Assembly (NCBI GenBank): GCA_963971425.1
Contig: OZ020516.1
Location: 15,550,593-15,614,592 of the forward strand
Reading direction: 5' to 3'
DNA length: 64,000 nucleotides
DNA from: Bryoerythrophyllum caledonicum
Taxonomy: Eukaryota > Streptophyta > Bryopsida > Pottiales > Pottiaceae
The notes under the pieces are model-generated. The model was not told the origin of the DNA. It made no database searches and saw nothing but the letters and a program-made list of their open reading frames with translations. Each line of letters begins with the position of its first letter. Position 1 is the stretch's first letter. The translations under genes and the position numbers were made by a program. Shown in pieces: positions 45,990 through 56,457 of this stretch.

Positions 45990-47195
45990 TTCAGAAACAG
46001 TTTGATAATGTCGTTCCAATGCAATTCGGATGTTTCAAGAGCAATTTTCTAGATAAGTCAATTGAGTGGACAACAGAGAAACTCCACAATGTGGTCAGCA
46101 AAGTTGTGATGAAAAAGAAAAAAAATGACATCCATGTTGAAGAAGTTGGTGCCCATTGCGGACCCTAAGTATACTCCACAGTCCCTTGAACAAATCAGGC
46201 TACATAATCGGAGTCTAAAAGATTATCCAAATATGTCTCAATTTTTTTTTATTTATCCCTCAACCTCTGCAATGGACGCTACCAGAAAGGTCAAGTGGCT
46301 GGAGTGCGAGAATAAGCTAGCTTCTTTGCATGTTATACTGAAATTTCCAATGGAAAAATTTGCAGACCATTCTTTTCTTAGATAGTTGATGAAGTCAAAA
46401 AGGTAAGCACATGTTTGTTTCAATACCTTGAATAATCTTGATTCTAAACTAGTTCATATGATCTCACTAGAGATGCTTCTACAGCTTTCAATTGAGGTGG
46501 TGATCTTATTTGATTCTACATTATCTGAACTTAGAGAGGCGATTGACTTTCATCATTCAGGCTTTTAGAGAGTGTCTCATTCTATTGATTCAGGATCACG
46601 TAGAGTAGATGCACATATAGCTATGGAACTTGGTGGTTGTGGACAAGTTGGATGTGAAGGATGTGTATAAGAACCGCATTGCAAAGTTGGGCGTCGGACT
46701 TTCATAGGCCATGACCTAGGTCTTATACAAATACTTTTCTACATCTTGTATACAAGGAAGGCGGCGTTACAGATGCGTGCATACTTTGAAAGTTATCTAG
46801 ATCGCGATGGCAACAAGTGTATTCTAGCTGAAAACATCCCAAAAAGTGGGCCCATCTGCACTAGCATAAATGCGGGTGATATTTCGACTCCCTAGTGACC
46901 AAGCCCCTATCCTTGACATCAAACTCTGAAATGGCATCTAGCTCGATTAAGTTGGCACTGAGATTATGGTTAAACCGCTAGATATTACGGCGCCTTCAAA
47001 GTAGACAAGAGGACGCAGAAGGAGGGAGCTGAAGATAAGAAGGCAAAGAAAGAGAAAGCAGCGGTGGAGGAAAAGATAGCCTCGGAGCCTGAAGGTTTTA
47101 TGAATTTGAAGGTTGTGGTTACCAAGGCCGAAGCAAGCATGAAACTCTTTGCTGAGGTTGCTATTGCTGAGATGACAACAAAGTAGGCGGCTCAT
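45990..47195 (+). pseudogene. Exon-like segments inside the MULE, probable captured gene
   Basis: Following a tcag at 45993-45996 a frame reads KQFDNVVPMQFGCFKSNFLD...IEWTTEKLHNVVSKVV; another frame continues as LVPIADPKYTPQSLEQIRLH and later WLECENKLASLHVILKFPME. At 46990-47185 a lysine/glutamate-rich frame reads RTQKEGAEDKKAKKEKAAVE...MNLKVVVTKAEASMKLFAEV and stops. Frames shift between segments, so it is broken as it stands. The source gene is not recognised. Confidence 0.35.
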
Positions 47196-48540
47196 AATGA
47201 GACCCTCGCGGTAGATGATTTAGGTGTCGACACATATATCATTGGTCTAGTCCACATTATCCTAACTATTGCGGTTACTGCTTAGAGCCATTATTCTGGC
47301 CACTACCGTTAAAAGAGGATGGATAAACTCATCTCTCTTTCATTACATGGAAATTGAAGTAGAAAGTAGATGTGCTTCCCGCTTCATTTTGTCACATCCT
47401 GCTTCAATCTTTGTTGAGCCTACGAGTATCAAGAAGATAATGGAAGTATTGTTTGGTATTCAAGTTTGTGTATCAAATCTGAACAACTTTGTCTTTCAAA
47501 TTCAATTTATTTTCCCACTCTTTGCACTTATGTTAATTTATTCATTCTTTTGTCTTTGTTCCTGAAATCCATGTCGCTGTTGCCAATGAACAAAATACGT
47601 CTATGGAGAGTGTGGCCACATTCTCATTGGTCCCACAAAGGTGTTGCACTGCGCATCAGCACCTCAGTAAAGAGAGTGCCAAAACTGACATTGATTCAAG
47701 GACGTGATGACTTTAGACTGCCACTGCATTTCTTACTTGATGTCGTCGTTTTGATTACATTGCATCACTGCAATGTTTCAGAGTCGTTGATTTCAAGCTC
47801 TTCTCTTCATCCTATTCAAACTCAACAACGGATAGAATATCCACTATGGAAAATATTACCACTACTCTCCTACTACTGAACACGCTCTTCCCCTCCAAGC
47901 AACCTTTAAAATCACTCTACATTAGTTCATATGGAAATCTGCTATAGCAGTCCAGTATGTGGTCCCTCACTACGTCCATTGAAGATATATTGCTTCTTGA
48001 GTTCTTCTTAGGAAAATTATTTAAATACCAATATTAGTTCCACATACATGGTTGGAGTTCCTCAGTCGACAAAAATCACAATTAAAATTTCCACTTAATT
48101 CAAATTCAGGATCTCCCTCTTTTTATCTCACTTACTCGTTGGATTTTTATAAGTCTTGATGAATAACTAGTTGAATTTGTATTTGGAATCCAACTTTTCT
48201 CTCCTCTTTTTGTGCAAAGAATTGTTTTCATCAAAACACAATTCATCCACGGTCATAGGGTAGTAATACCCATTTCATCGGTCAGTCCCTGCTCTAATTT
48301 CACTTCTAGTGGCAATTTAGTACATCTTAATAGCACTTCAATCTTAGATCTAGTCCAATTTTCACGGCTATAGGACCCTACCCTAAATGTTCACTTTTAC
48401 TTTTCCTTTAACTTTAACTTTAAATTTCCATAAACTTTACCTTTTTATCCTTAAACTCTCTACTTTTTGCGCTCTGGGCTCGCAAACCAAGGCTCGCCGC
48501 TCTCCGCTCGCAACTCTACGCTCGCAAAATAGCATTCCCC

Positions 48541-48549
48541 GAATTTCGA
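48541..48549. repeat. Right target-site duplication of the 7.7-kb MULE
   Basis: GAATTTCGA immediately after the right terminal repeat, same orientation as the copy at 40818-40826. Confidence 0.75.
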
Positions 48550-48964
48550 GATCAATTCATCAGTTTTGTCCAAGCGAGAATCGGTGTCTCGATATACATT
48601 ACACCAAGAGTGTTACGTTTTCATGTCAAGTTTTTCCTGATTGCTCTCCCATGAGAGAAGTTGTGTAGGTCTAACCAAGATGAGCTCAATACTTTCACAG
48701 AATTGTCTCGAAGTTCACCACATATTCATGTTCAGAGAGGATTTTAAACAAAATCCTCAGCAAATAACTCGAGTTCAGCGTCATCGCAACTGAAACTTGA
48801 GGAGACTTTTTCACTCTACCGGACAACTATTCTTCGTCTAAAAAGAGAAGAGTGTACGTAAAATTTGTAGCAACTCCAACGCTTTGACATGCACATCAAC
48901 AAAGCTGCGTCAGGGCTGCCCTTGCCCGGTTGGGGACAACATGTACCACCATAAGTACATACGA
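48550..48964. other. Unassigned spacer between MULE and inverted duplication
   Basis: About 400 bp of single-copy-looking sequence without a supported feature. Confidence 0.4.
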
Positions 48965-48986
48965 AGTAGAAGCGCAGTAGATTATA

Positions 48987-49310
48987 TCAGAAAGCAGGAT
49001 TCAGTCCATAATATCTCCAGTCGAGTGCGTTGAAGAAGTGTTCTCCTTGGAGTGCAACTGCTCGTCCCTTAGGACACAACTTCCGGGGCTGCAACAGATA
49101 TTCCACACCAGTGGTGAGCTCAAACAACACATCCAAAGAACGTAGAGATTTTCTCCCGGTCATGAACAGCGCCACACATAACAAGAAAATTGCGGAAATC
49201 CAATCTAGAACTCTCGATGAACTAGCGCCTGGATCGAGCGGTGAAACCGGCACCATGTTGAAGTTAGTCATCCAATGCATCAAATTATGACTCAGGGGAA
49301 AAGTGCACAC
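48987..49310 (-). CDS. Unrecognised 107-residue ORF downstream of the left cystatin
   Basis: The frame includes FNMVPVSPLDPGASSSRVLD, a short hydrophobic helix (ISAIFLLCVALFM) and RKSLRSLDVLFELTTGVEYL near the C-terminus. No known family. In the right arm the same frame is split by a MITE. Most aligned differences in the distal part would change residues, so it is either weakly constrained or simply the 3' UTR of the cystatin gene. Confidence 0.3.
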   Translation of the reverse strand: MCTFPLSHNLMHWMTNFNMVPVSPLDPGASSSRVLDWISAIFLLCVALFMTGRKSLRSLDVLFELTTGVEYLLQPRKLCPKGRAVALQGEHFFNALDWRYYGLNPAF

Positions 49311-49648
49311 TCGTCACTCACTCCCCTCTTCACTTACTCTCAAACGAGTGAATGCTATCACATAACAGCAGAAACGTTACTCTATCATTAACACCATGTT
49401 CCTTACATTGATCAATCCCAGTTAGTAAAGAATGCAATACAAAAACCAGAAGTAGTGGCCCGAATAACAGTGATAAGAAAAATGGCGCTCAGGATGAAAT
49501 AACTCAGATAGTATCGTTCTATTCTACTACAAAACGAATCAAATTAAAAAACAACTCATCTAGTTTAGAATGATCATCATAAGGGGAAAAGCCGTCGGAC
49601 AGTCACTTGGACCACGGAAAGGGAGACATTCGGACGACTAACCTTGTG

Positions 49649-50490
49649 TCAGGGGGAGGTTAACTTACCTTCTACGGGACTGAATTCCTCCACCCGTTTG
49701 AAGTTCTGCCACCACTTCTCCCAAATCCTGCCCTCATACTGCCTGACCTGGCCTCCCTGATCCTCCACCTCCATCAGCAGGAAGTACGTGTATCCCATAC
49801 GCTCCAGCGTGTGCACCTTCACCAGCTTGGAAAACTTCAGCTTCTCCAGGCAGTTCTGGAGAAGTACAACAAACCTGGAGTCAGTGGAAAACAATCCAAC
49901 TCCAAACATACCCAAAACAGGCCCAATCTACTTGTAAACATCTTCTTCACAAACGCTCAACCAAAAACCCCTGCCAATCCCACAGAGTCATAAATTCCAA
50001 GATGTACTACAGATTCCAAGGATCAGAGTGTGCGATATCAGACAGCAAACCCTGCACCAGGACCTCGAGATGGAGATGCGAAGAACAACATACTGAGAGG
50101 AATCAATCATCACATCGGCAGACATGGAAAAGTTCCCTGAAAAGAAGATTCACAGCCACGAACCTGGTGCTTGTTGTTATGCTCATCGACGGCGAATTTC
50201 GCCAGCTCTTCATACTCCAAGCTGTTGCAATCCTGTTCGTGAAGCCCTGTAATGATCCTCCCCTTCCAAACCATCGTAACTGGCACTGGGGCTTCTCCCC
50301 TGACTGGAGGGAGAGGAGGAACCTCCATAACTGGCACTGGGGCTTCTCCCCTGTCTGGAGGGGGACGAGGAACCTCCATAACTGGCACTGCGTTCACCAA
50401 AACGTAAACAAACCTTGATCCGATTGCGTTTGCTGCGAACTCCGATTCGCTTAAGTATCTCAATCTCGCAAGACGGAGTCGTGTGCACAT
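49649..50490 (-). CDS. Phytocystatin-like protein with altered inhibitory loop (left copy)
   Basis: Two exons, 50490-50164 and 49855-49649, join in phase 0 (intron GT...CTCCAG) to give 177 residues from the first ATG. The N-terminal half is a proline-rich repeat (VPVMEVPRPPPDRGEAP type). The cystatin domain follows: ITGLHEQDCNSLEYEELAKF, with the phytocystatin signature ELAKFAVDEHN (helix), then strands LVKVHT and FLLMEVEDQGGQ. In place of the QxVxG first loop it has LERMG, with only the glycine kept. The C-terminal W loop reads IWEKWWQNF. Cystatins block papain-like cysteine proteases through these loops, so this copy is predicted not to inhibit classically. The N-terminal start is uncertain: an internal ATG at MEVPRPP is possible. 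Transcribed away from its twin. Confidence 0.75.
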
Positions 50491-51529
50491 CACCTGAACC
50501 CGTCATTATGTGCAAAACTCGCACACTTCTTCCCAATTCGTAGACTGTAGTGAATTTCCAACGGAGGAGACTCGAGGCTCGGACTTGGGCAGCGAGGGCC
50601 AGCTGAATATTTGCAAAGCCGTCACAAAACACCAAAACCGTCACTGTGGCACAGTGCGATCAAAGATGCTTTCATGTCCGTGACGGCTTTGGGTACGCGT
50701 ATCCACATCAGCGCAGCATCCACTCGCGGTTTCAGGACGCAATGGAGGTGTCTACCCAAAGCCGTCATCTTTCTCCTCTACTGTACAGTACACCGTGTTT
50801 TTGACCAAGTTACAACTGTTGTGAAGCACACAAGCAGCCCGTTGTAAGCTCATGCGTTGCATGTGAGCATGAAGAAGCCTAAGGAGCAGCCTACAGAGCA
50901 CATGGACTGCATAATTGAACGCGCATGTTGCAGATGATATTGCGACACGAGAACATTTGCAGTTCCTTAAGTTTCGCTGGGATGGCTTAGAGTATTGAAG
51001 CGTGCCAGGCACGGCTTCGCAGGTTGCATCCGCGGGATAAGGGTAGGGTAGTAGGGCGGACACGGGGGACCACTGTCTCGGGGAACGAAGGGGAAGCTGA
51101 AACGACGCTGGAGGCAGATTTTGTCCCTTTCGCCAAGAGCTTTGGAAAAGGATGGAAAGGACTAATAAAGTCACTGAACTTGGAAAGAAATCATGCAACG
51201 TGTGTTCTGAGAAGACGAAGAGACACGGTCGTGGACAGATTCATAGAATGATTCAAATTTATAAATATGAATCATTCGAAATCTGGGTTGTAAGTTCCAA
51301 AGAGTTTTCTTTTCCGTGGAACTGTAGATTCAATAACAATGTTTTCTCACTAATATTATGATTTTCTCCAAAAAAAAAAAAAAAACATGTAAGCCTTGCA
51401 AATTATTTTAAAAGGAATCGGTTTCTTCTTCTAATTTTCACTAACATTTTGGACGTTGACATGAATATTTCAGAAAATCTAGATGTTTTGTTATTCTAGC
51501 AGTTGTAGGTTGATTTTGAAATGAGTTAA

Positions 51530-51923
51530 CCCTTAAACATCAGAGCCAGCCCGACGGGTTGGGTTTCTGGAGAATATTCTATTTTTCTCCGAGTATAGTT
51601 CGATAGAGCAGGCAAGGTCAGGGTCGTTGAACTCGTTGTACGTAGGCACGTCGACAATGATCAGACTCAGTCTATCAATGTCAATCATCTTCTCGCAATT
51701 GTGATCCCGAGAAGCTCGCATGAATAGTGAAAGTTGTCAGTTTTTCTTCAGCTTCCAGACCGTTGCGAGAAGGGTTGACACTGCGTAGTAGATCTAATCG
51801 CACAGTGTGATCACGCACAGTCTACTTGAAAGGAAATTGCTGCCCGAAACTACTGCCCGTTGAGAAATTCCATGGAACTGATACCTGGGCAGCCTGACGA
51901 GGCATTGAAATGTCGTTTAAGGG
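51530..51923. mobile_element. 394-bp TTAA element in the spacer
   Basis: TTAA (51526-51529) then CCCTTAAACATCAG; right end TGTCGTTTAAGGG then TTAA (51924-51927). The nine terminal bases CCCTTAAAC are inverted repeats. The second copy after the gap contains only its right part (53186 to about 53470). Confidence 0.65.
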
Positions 51924-52073
51924 TTAATATAGTTGTGGTGTGTATTTAGTTAGTATACTTTGTGTGTTATGGGAACATGAGAAGATACATGGGCAAGTTC
52001 AAACGGAAAGTTTCAAAATCTCGAAGATTAATTTACTACAAAATAAATCACTAGAACCTAGTCTAGTGTGAAG

Positions 52074-52722
52074 AGAGGGGTTTTGGAGGTTTTCAACCAT
52101 TTAGTAAATTAGGAACTCTATAAATTTAAGATGTTGGATGTTGGATATACTACAGTTTAACGTTCTAAGAGTATGCGCACCTTTTCACCAATACTCCCAT
52201 CTTCAATGTCAACACCAGTTCAACTCTATATTTTTTCACAAAACCCATGCCTGCTGAAAACAACATCCAAAAAACTCCGCCACCAATCCATCGCCTCACT
52301 GAGTCTTCTCCTTGAAAACGCTACCCAAAGATGTTGTGTCCTCCATTGCTCCCTTGCTCGCAAGCGTCTTACAAGAATATCACTTGCATTGGCATTTTTT
52401 AGCATCAAGGAAGAGTAGTTTTTCCCTCCACTTCGCTTCAACGGGGCTTCCAAAATTATGTACATGGCTTCATCGGGCTTCACCTTATACCCTACAAATA
52501 GAAGCAAAGAAACATGACCTTGCATGGGCTAGAAATTATACGGACTGTTGTATTGATTATAATAGGCTAGAAAAGATAGTAGCCTTTGTAAAACTTGGAT
52601 TGGTTAAAAAGTGCGCATACTCTTGGAACGCTAAATCGAAGTATATCCAACATCCGACATCTTAAATTGATAGAGTTCCTAGTTTTCTAAATGGTTGAAA
52701 ACCTCCAAAACCCCTCTATTCC
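52074..52722. mobile_element. ~650-bp element with ~115-bp terminal inverted repeats
   Basis: AGAGGGGTTTTGGAGGTTTT ... at the left is mirrored by the same string on the other strand at the right end (…cctccaaaacccctct). Similarity continues through ctaaat..taggaactcta and tgttggatatact to gtatgcgcac. No target duplication was seen. It recurs at 53621-54269 because of the assembly overlap. Confidence 0.6.
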
Positions 52723-52985
52723 GATTCCTTTTAAAATAATTTGCAAGGCTTATATGTTTTTTTTTTTTTTTTGGAGAAAATCATAATATTAGTGAGAAAA
52801 CATTGTTATTGAATCTACAGTTCCACGGAAAAGAAAACTCTTTGGAACTTACAACCCAGATTTCGAATGATTCATATTTATAAATTTGAATCATTCTATG
52901 AATCTGTCCACGACCGTGTCTCTTCGTCTTCTCAGAACACACGTTGCATGATTTCTTTCCAAGTTCAGTGACTTTATTAGTCCTT

Positions 52986-53185
52986 NNNNNNNNNNNNNNN
53001 NNNNNNNNNNNNNNNNNNNNNNNNNNNNNNNNNNNNNNNNNNNNNNNNNNNNNNNNNNNNNNNNNNNNNNNNNNNNNNNNNNNNNNNNNNNNNNNNNNNN
53101 NNNNNNNNNNNNNNNNNNNNNNNNNNNNNNNNNNNNNNNNNNNNNNNNNNNNNNNNNNNNNNNNNNNNNNNNNNNNNNNNNNNNN
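52986..53185. other. Assembly gap of exactly 200 N
   Basis: Round-number run of N. Sequence on its right (53186-54532) repeats sequence on its left (51641-52985). Confidence 0.98.
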
Positions 53186-54532
53186 CGTAGGCACGTCGAC
53201 AATGATCAGACTCAGTCTATCAATGTCAATCATCTTCTCGCAATTGTGATCCCGAGAAGCTCGCATGAATAGTGGAAAGTTGTCAGTTTTTCTTCAGCTT
53301 CCAGACCGTTGCGAGAAGGGTTGACACTGCGTAGTAGATCTAATCGCACAGTGTGATCACGCACAGTCTAACTTGAAAGGAAATTGCTGCCCGAAACTAC
53401 TGCCCGTTGAGAAATTCCATGGAACTGATACCTGGGCAGCCTGACGAGGCATTGAAATGTCGTTTAAGGGTTAATATAGTTGTGGTGTGTATTTAGTTAG
53501 TATACTTTGTGTGTTATGGGAACATGAGAAGATACATGGGCAAGTTCAAACGGAAAGTTTCAAAATCTCGAAGATTAATTTACTACAAAATAAATCACTA
53601 GAACCTAGTCTAGTGTGAAGAGAGGGGTTTTGGAGGTTTTCAACCATTTAGTAAATTAGGAACTCTATAAATTTAAGATGTTGGATGTTGGATATACTAC
53701 AGTTTAACGTTCTAAGAGTATGCGCACCTTTTCACCAATACTCCCATCTTCAATGTCAACACCAGTTCAACTCTATATTTTTTCACAAAACCCATGCCTG
53801 CTGAAAACAACATCCAAAAAACTCCGCCACCAATCCATCGCCTCACTGAGTCTTCTCCTTGAAAACGCTACCCAAAGATGTTGTGTCCTCCATTGCTCCC
53901 TTGCTCGCAAGCGTCTTACAAGAATATCACTTGCATTGGCATTTTTTAGCATCAAGGAAGAGTAGTTTTTCCCTCCACTTCGCTTCAACGGGGCTTCCAA
54001 AATTATGTACATGGCTTCATCGGGCTTCACCTTATACCCTACAAATAGAAGCAAAGAAACATGACCTTGCATGGGCTAGAAATTATACGGACTGTTGTAT
54101 TGATTATAATAGGCTAGAAAAGATAGTAGCCTTTGTAAAACTTGGATTGGTTAAAAAGTGCGCATACTCTTGGAACGCTAAATCGAAGTATATCCAACAT
54201 CCGACATCTTAAATTGATAGAGTTCCTAGTTTTCTAAATGGTTGAAAACCTCCAAAACCCCTCTATTCCGATTCCTTTTAAAATAATTTGCAAGGCTTAT
54301 ATGTTTTTTTTTTTTTTTTGGAGAAAATCATAATATTAGTGAGAAAACATTGTTATTGAATCTACAGTTCCACGGAAAAGAAAACTCTTTGGAACTTACA
54401 ACCCAGATTTCGAATGATTCATATTTATAAATTTGAATCATTCTATGAATCTGTCCACGACCGTGTCTCTTCGTCTTCTCAGAACACACGTTGCATGATT
54501 TCTTTCCAAGTTCAGTGACTTTATTAGTCCTT
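53186..54532 (+). repeat. Direct repeat of 51641-52985, probable unmerged contig overlap
   Basis: About 1.35 kb in the same orientation, differing by eye only by two single-base length differences (gtgaaag/gtggaaag and tctacttg/tctaacttg). It ends exactly where the left contig stops, and the right text then continues into unique sequence. Confidence 0.8.
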
Positions 54533-55198
54533 TCCATCCTTTTCCAAAGCTCTTGGCGAAAGGGACAAAATCTGCCTCCAGCGTCGTTTCAGCTTCCCCT
54601 TCGTTCCCCGAGACAGTGGTCCCCCGTGTCCGCCCTACTACCCTACCCTTATCCCGCGGATGCAACCTGCGAAGCCGTGCCTGGCACGCTTCAATACTCT
54701 AAGCCATCCCAGCGAAACTTAAGGAACTGCAAATGTTCTCGTGTCGCAATATCATCTGCAACATGCGCGTTCAATTATGCAGTCCATGTGCTCTGTAGGC
54801 TGCTCCTTAGGCTTCTTCATGCTCACATGCAACGCATGAGCTTACAACGGGCTGCTTGTGTGCTTCACAACAGTTGTAACTTGGTCAAAAACACGGTGTA
54901 CTGTACAGTAGAGGAGAAAGATGACGGCTTTGGGTAGACACCTCCATTGCGTCCTGAAACCGCGAGTGGATGCTGCGCTGATGTGGATACGCGTACCCAA
55001 AGCCGTCACGGACATGAAAGCATCTTTGATCGCACTGTGCCACAGTGACGGTTTTGGTGTTTTGTGACGGCTTTGCAAATATTCAGCTGGCCCTCGCTGC
55101 CCAAGTCCGAGCCTCGAGTCTCCTCCGTTGGAAATTCACTACAGTCTACGAATTGGGAAGAAGTGTGCGAGTTTTGCACATAATGACGGGTTCAGGTG

Positions 55199-56031
55199 AT
55201 GTGCACACGACTCCGTCTTGCGAGATTGAGATACTTAAGCGAATCGGAGTTCGCAGCAAACGCAATCGGATCAAGGTTTGTTTACGTTTTGGTGAACGCA
55301 GTGCCAGTTATGGAGGTTCCTCGTCCCCCTCCAGACAGGGGAGAAGCCCCAGTGCCAGTTATGGAGGTTCCTCCTCTCCCTCCAGGAGCCCGAGTGCCAA
55401 TTACGGAGCTTTCGAAGGGAAAAATCTGCGGAGGGCTTCACGAACACGATTGCAACAGCTTGAAGTATGAAGAGCTGGCGAAATTCGCCGTCGATGAGCA
55501 TAACAACAAGCACCAGGTTCGTGGCTGTGAATCTTCTTTTTTGGGAACTCTTCCATGTCTGCCGATGTGATGAGCGGTTCCTCTCAGTATGTTGTTCTTC
55601 GCATCTCCATCTCCAGGTCCTGGTGCAGGGTTTGCTGTCTGATATCGCACACTCTGATCCTTGGAATCTGTAATACATCTTGGAATTTATGACTCTGTGG
55701 GATTGGCAGGGGTTTTTGGTTGAGTGTTTGTGAAGCAGAGTTTTACAAGTAGATTGGGCCTGTTTTGGGTATGTTTGGAGTTGGATTGTTTTCCACTGAC
55801 TCCAGGTTTGTTGTTCTTTTCCAGAATGGCGTGGAGAAGCTGAAGTTTTCCAAGCTGGTGAAAGTGCACACGCAGGTGGTTGCGGGATGCATGTACCACC
55901 TGCTGATGGAGGTGGAGGATCAGGGAGGCCAGGTCAAGCAGTATGAGGGCAAGATTTGGGAGAAGGGGTGGGAGAACTTCAAACAGGTGGTGAAATTCAG
56001 TCCCAGAGAAGGTGAGTTAACCTCTCCCTGA
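55199..56031 (+). CDS. Phytocystatin (cysteine protease inhibitor), right copy
   Basis: Exons 55199-55516 and 55825-56031 join in phase 0 (GTTCGT...TTCCAG) to give 174 residues from the first ATG. Order: proline-rich repeat (VPVMEVPRPPPDRGEAP), GGLHEHDCNSLKYEELAKFA with the plant LARFAV-like signature ELAKFAVDEHN, then QVVAG, the classic QxVxG first inhibitory loop, strand YHLLMEVEDQGGQV, and second-loop region KIWEKGWENF (W kept, usual P replaced by G). Such proteins bind papain-like proteases tightly in the cytosol or secretory route. There is no convincing signal peptide; an internal start at MEVPRPP is possible. A donor-like GAAG|GTGAGT lies 15 bp before the stop, so a further 3' exon cannot be excluded. 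AATAAA is at 57532. Confidence 0.85.
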
Positions 56032-56457
56032 CACAAGGTTAGTCGTCCGAATGTCTCCCTTTCCGTGGTCCAAGTGACTGTCCGACGGCTTTTCCCCTTA
56101 TGATGATCATTCTAAACTAGACGAGTTGTTTTTTTATTTGATTCGTTTTGTAGTAAAATAGAACGATACTATCTGAGTTATTTCATCCTGAGCGCCATTT
56201 TTCTTATCACTGTTATTCGGGCCACTACTTCTGGTTTTTGCATTGCATTCTTTACTAACTGGGATTGATCAATGTAAGGAACGTGGTGTTAATGATTGAG
56301 TAACGTTTCTGCTGTTATGTGATAGCATTCACTCGTTTGAGAGTAAGTGAAGAGGGGAGTAAGTGACGAGTGTGCACTTTTCCCCTGAGTCATAATTTGA
56401 TGCGTTGGATGTCGAACTTCAACATGGTGCCAGTTTCACCGCTCGATCCAGGCGCTA

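Larger units (their letters stand above)
40827..48540. mobile_element. 7.7-kb Mutator-like element with long terminal inverted repeats
   Basis: The left end GGGACGAGGCTATTTTACGA and right end (other strand) GGGGAATGCTATTTTGCGAG begin inverted repeats that stay recognisable for about 80-110 bp, including an identical GCGAGCGGAGAGCGGCGAGC block and ccttggtttgcgagcc. A direct 9-bp duplication GAATTTCGA flanks the element. Long TIRs with a 9-bp duplication define Mutator-like elements. No intact transposase was found; minus-strand frames at 41.8-42.7 kb could be decayed remnants but are not recognisable. The interior has a large hairpin of tandem units and exon-like pieces, so it is non-autonomous or decayed. 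About 85% similarity of the TIRs suggests it is not recent. Confidence 0.8.
48965..51421 (-). repeat. Left arm of a ~2.45-kb inverted duplication
   Basis: The arm is the reverse complement of 54268-57305 once the 584-bp MITE there is removed (2457 versus ~2454 bp). Identity is high by eye through the whole arm, highest in the upstream region of the cystatin genes. Outer similarity fades beyond 48965/57305. The inner breakpoints are at ggaatcgg (51421) and ccgattcc (54268). Confidence 0.85.
51422..54267. other. Central spacer of the inverted duplication, apparently assembled twice
   Basis: Real spacer sequence is about 51422-52720. Position 52721-52985 already belongs to the right arm. After 200 Ns the text restarts inside the spacer at 53186, equal to 51641, and runs in the same direction to the right arm again. 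No host gene in the spacer; open frames at 52173-52665 lie inside a repeat element. Confidence 0.7.

Noticed and set aside
52781-53266. Open frames running through the N gap
   Set aside because: They are artefacts of translating N; no real sequence supports them.
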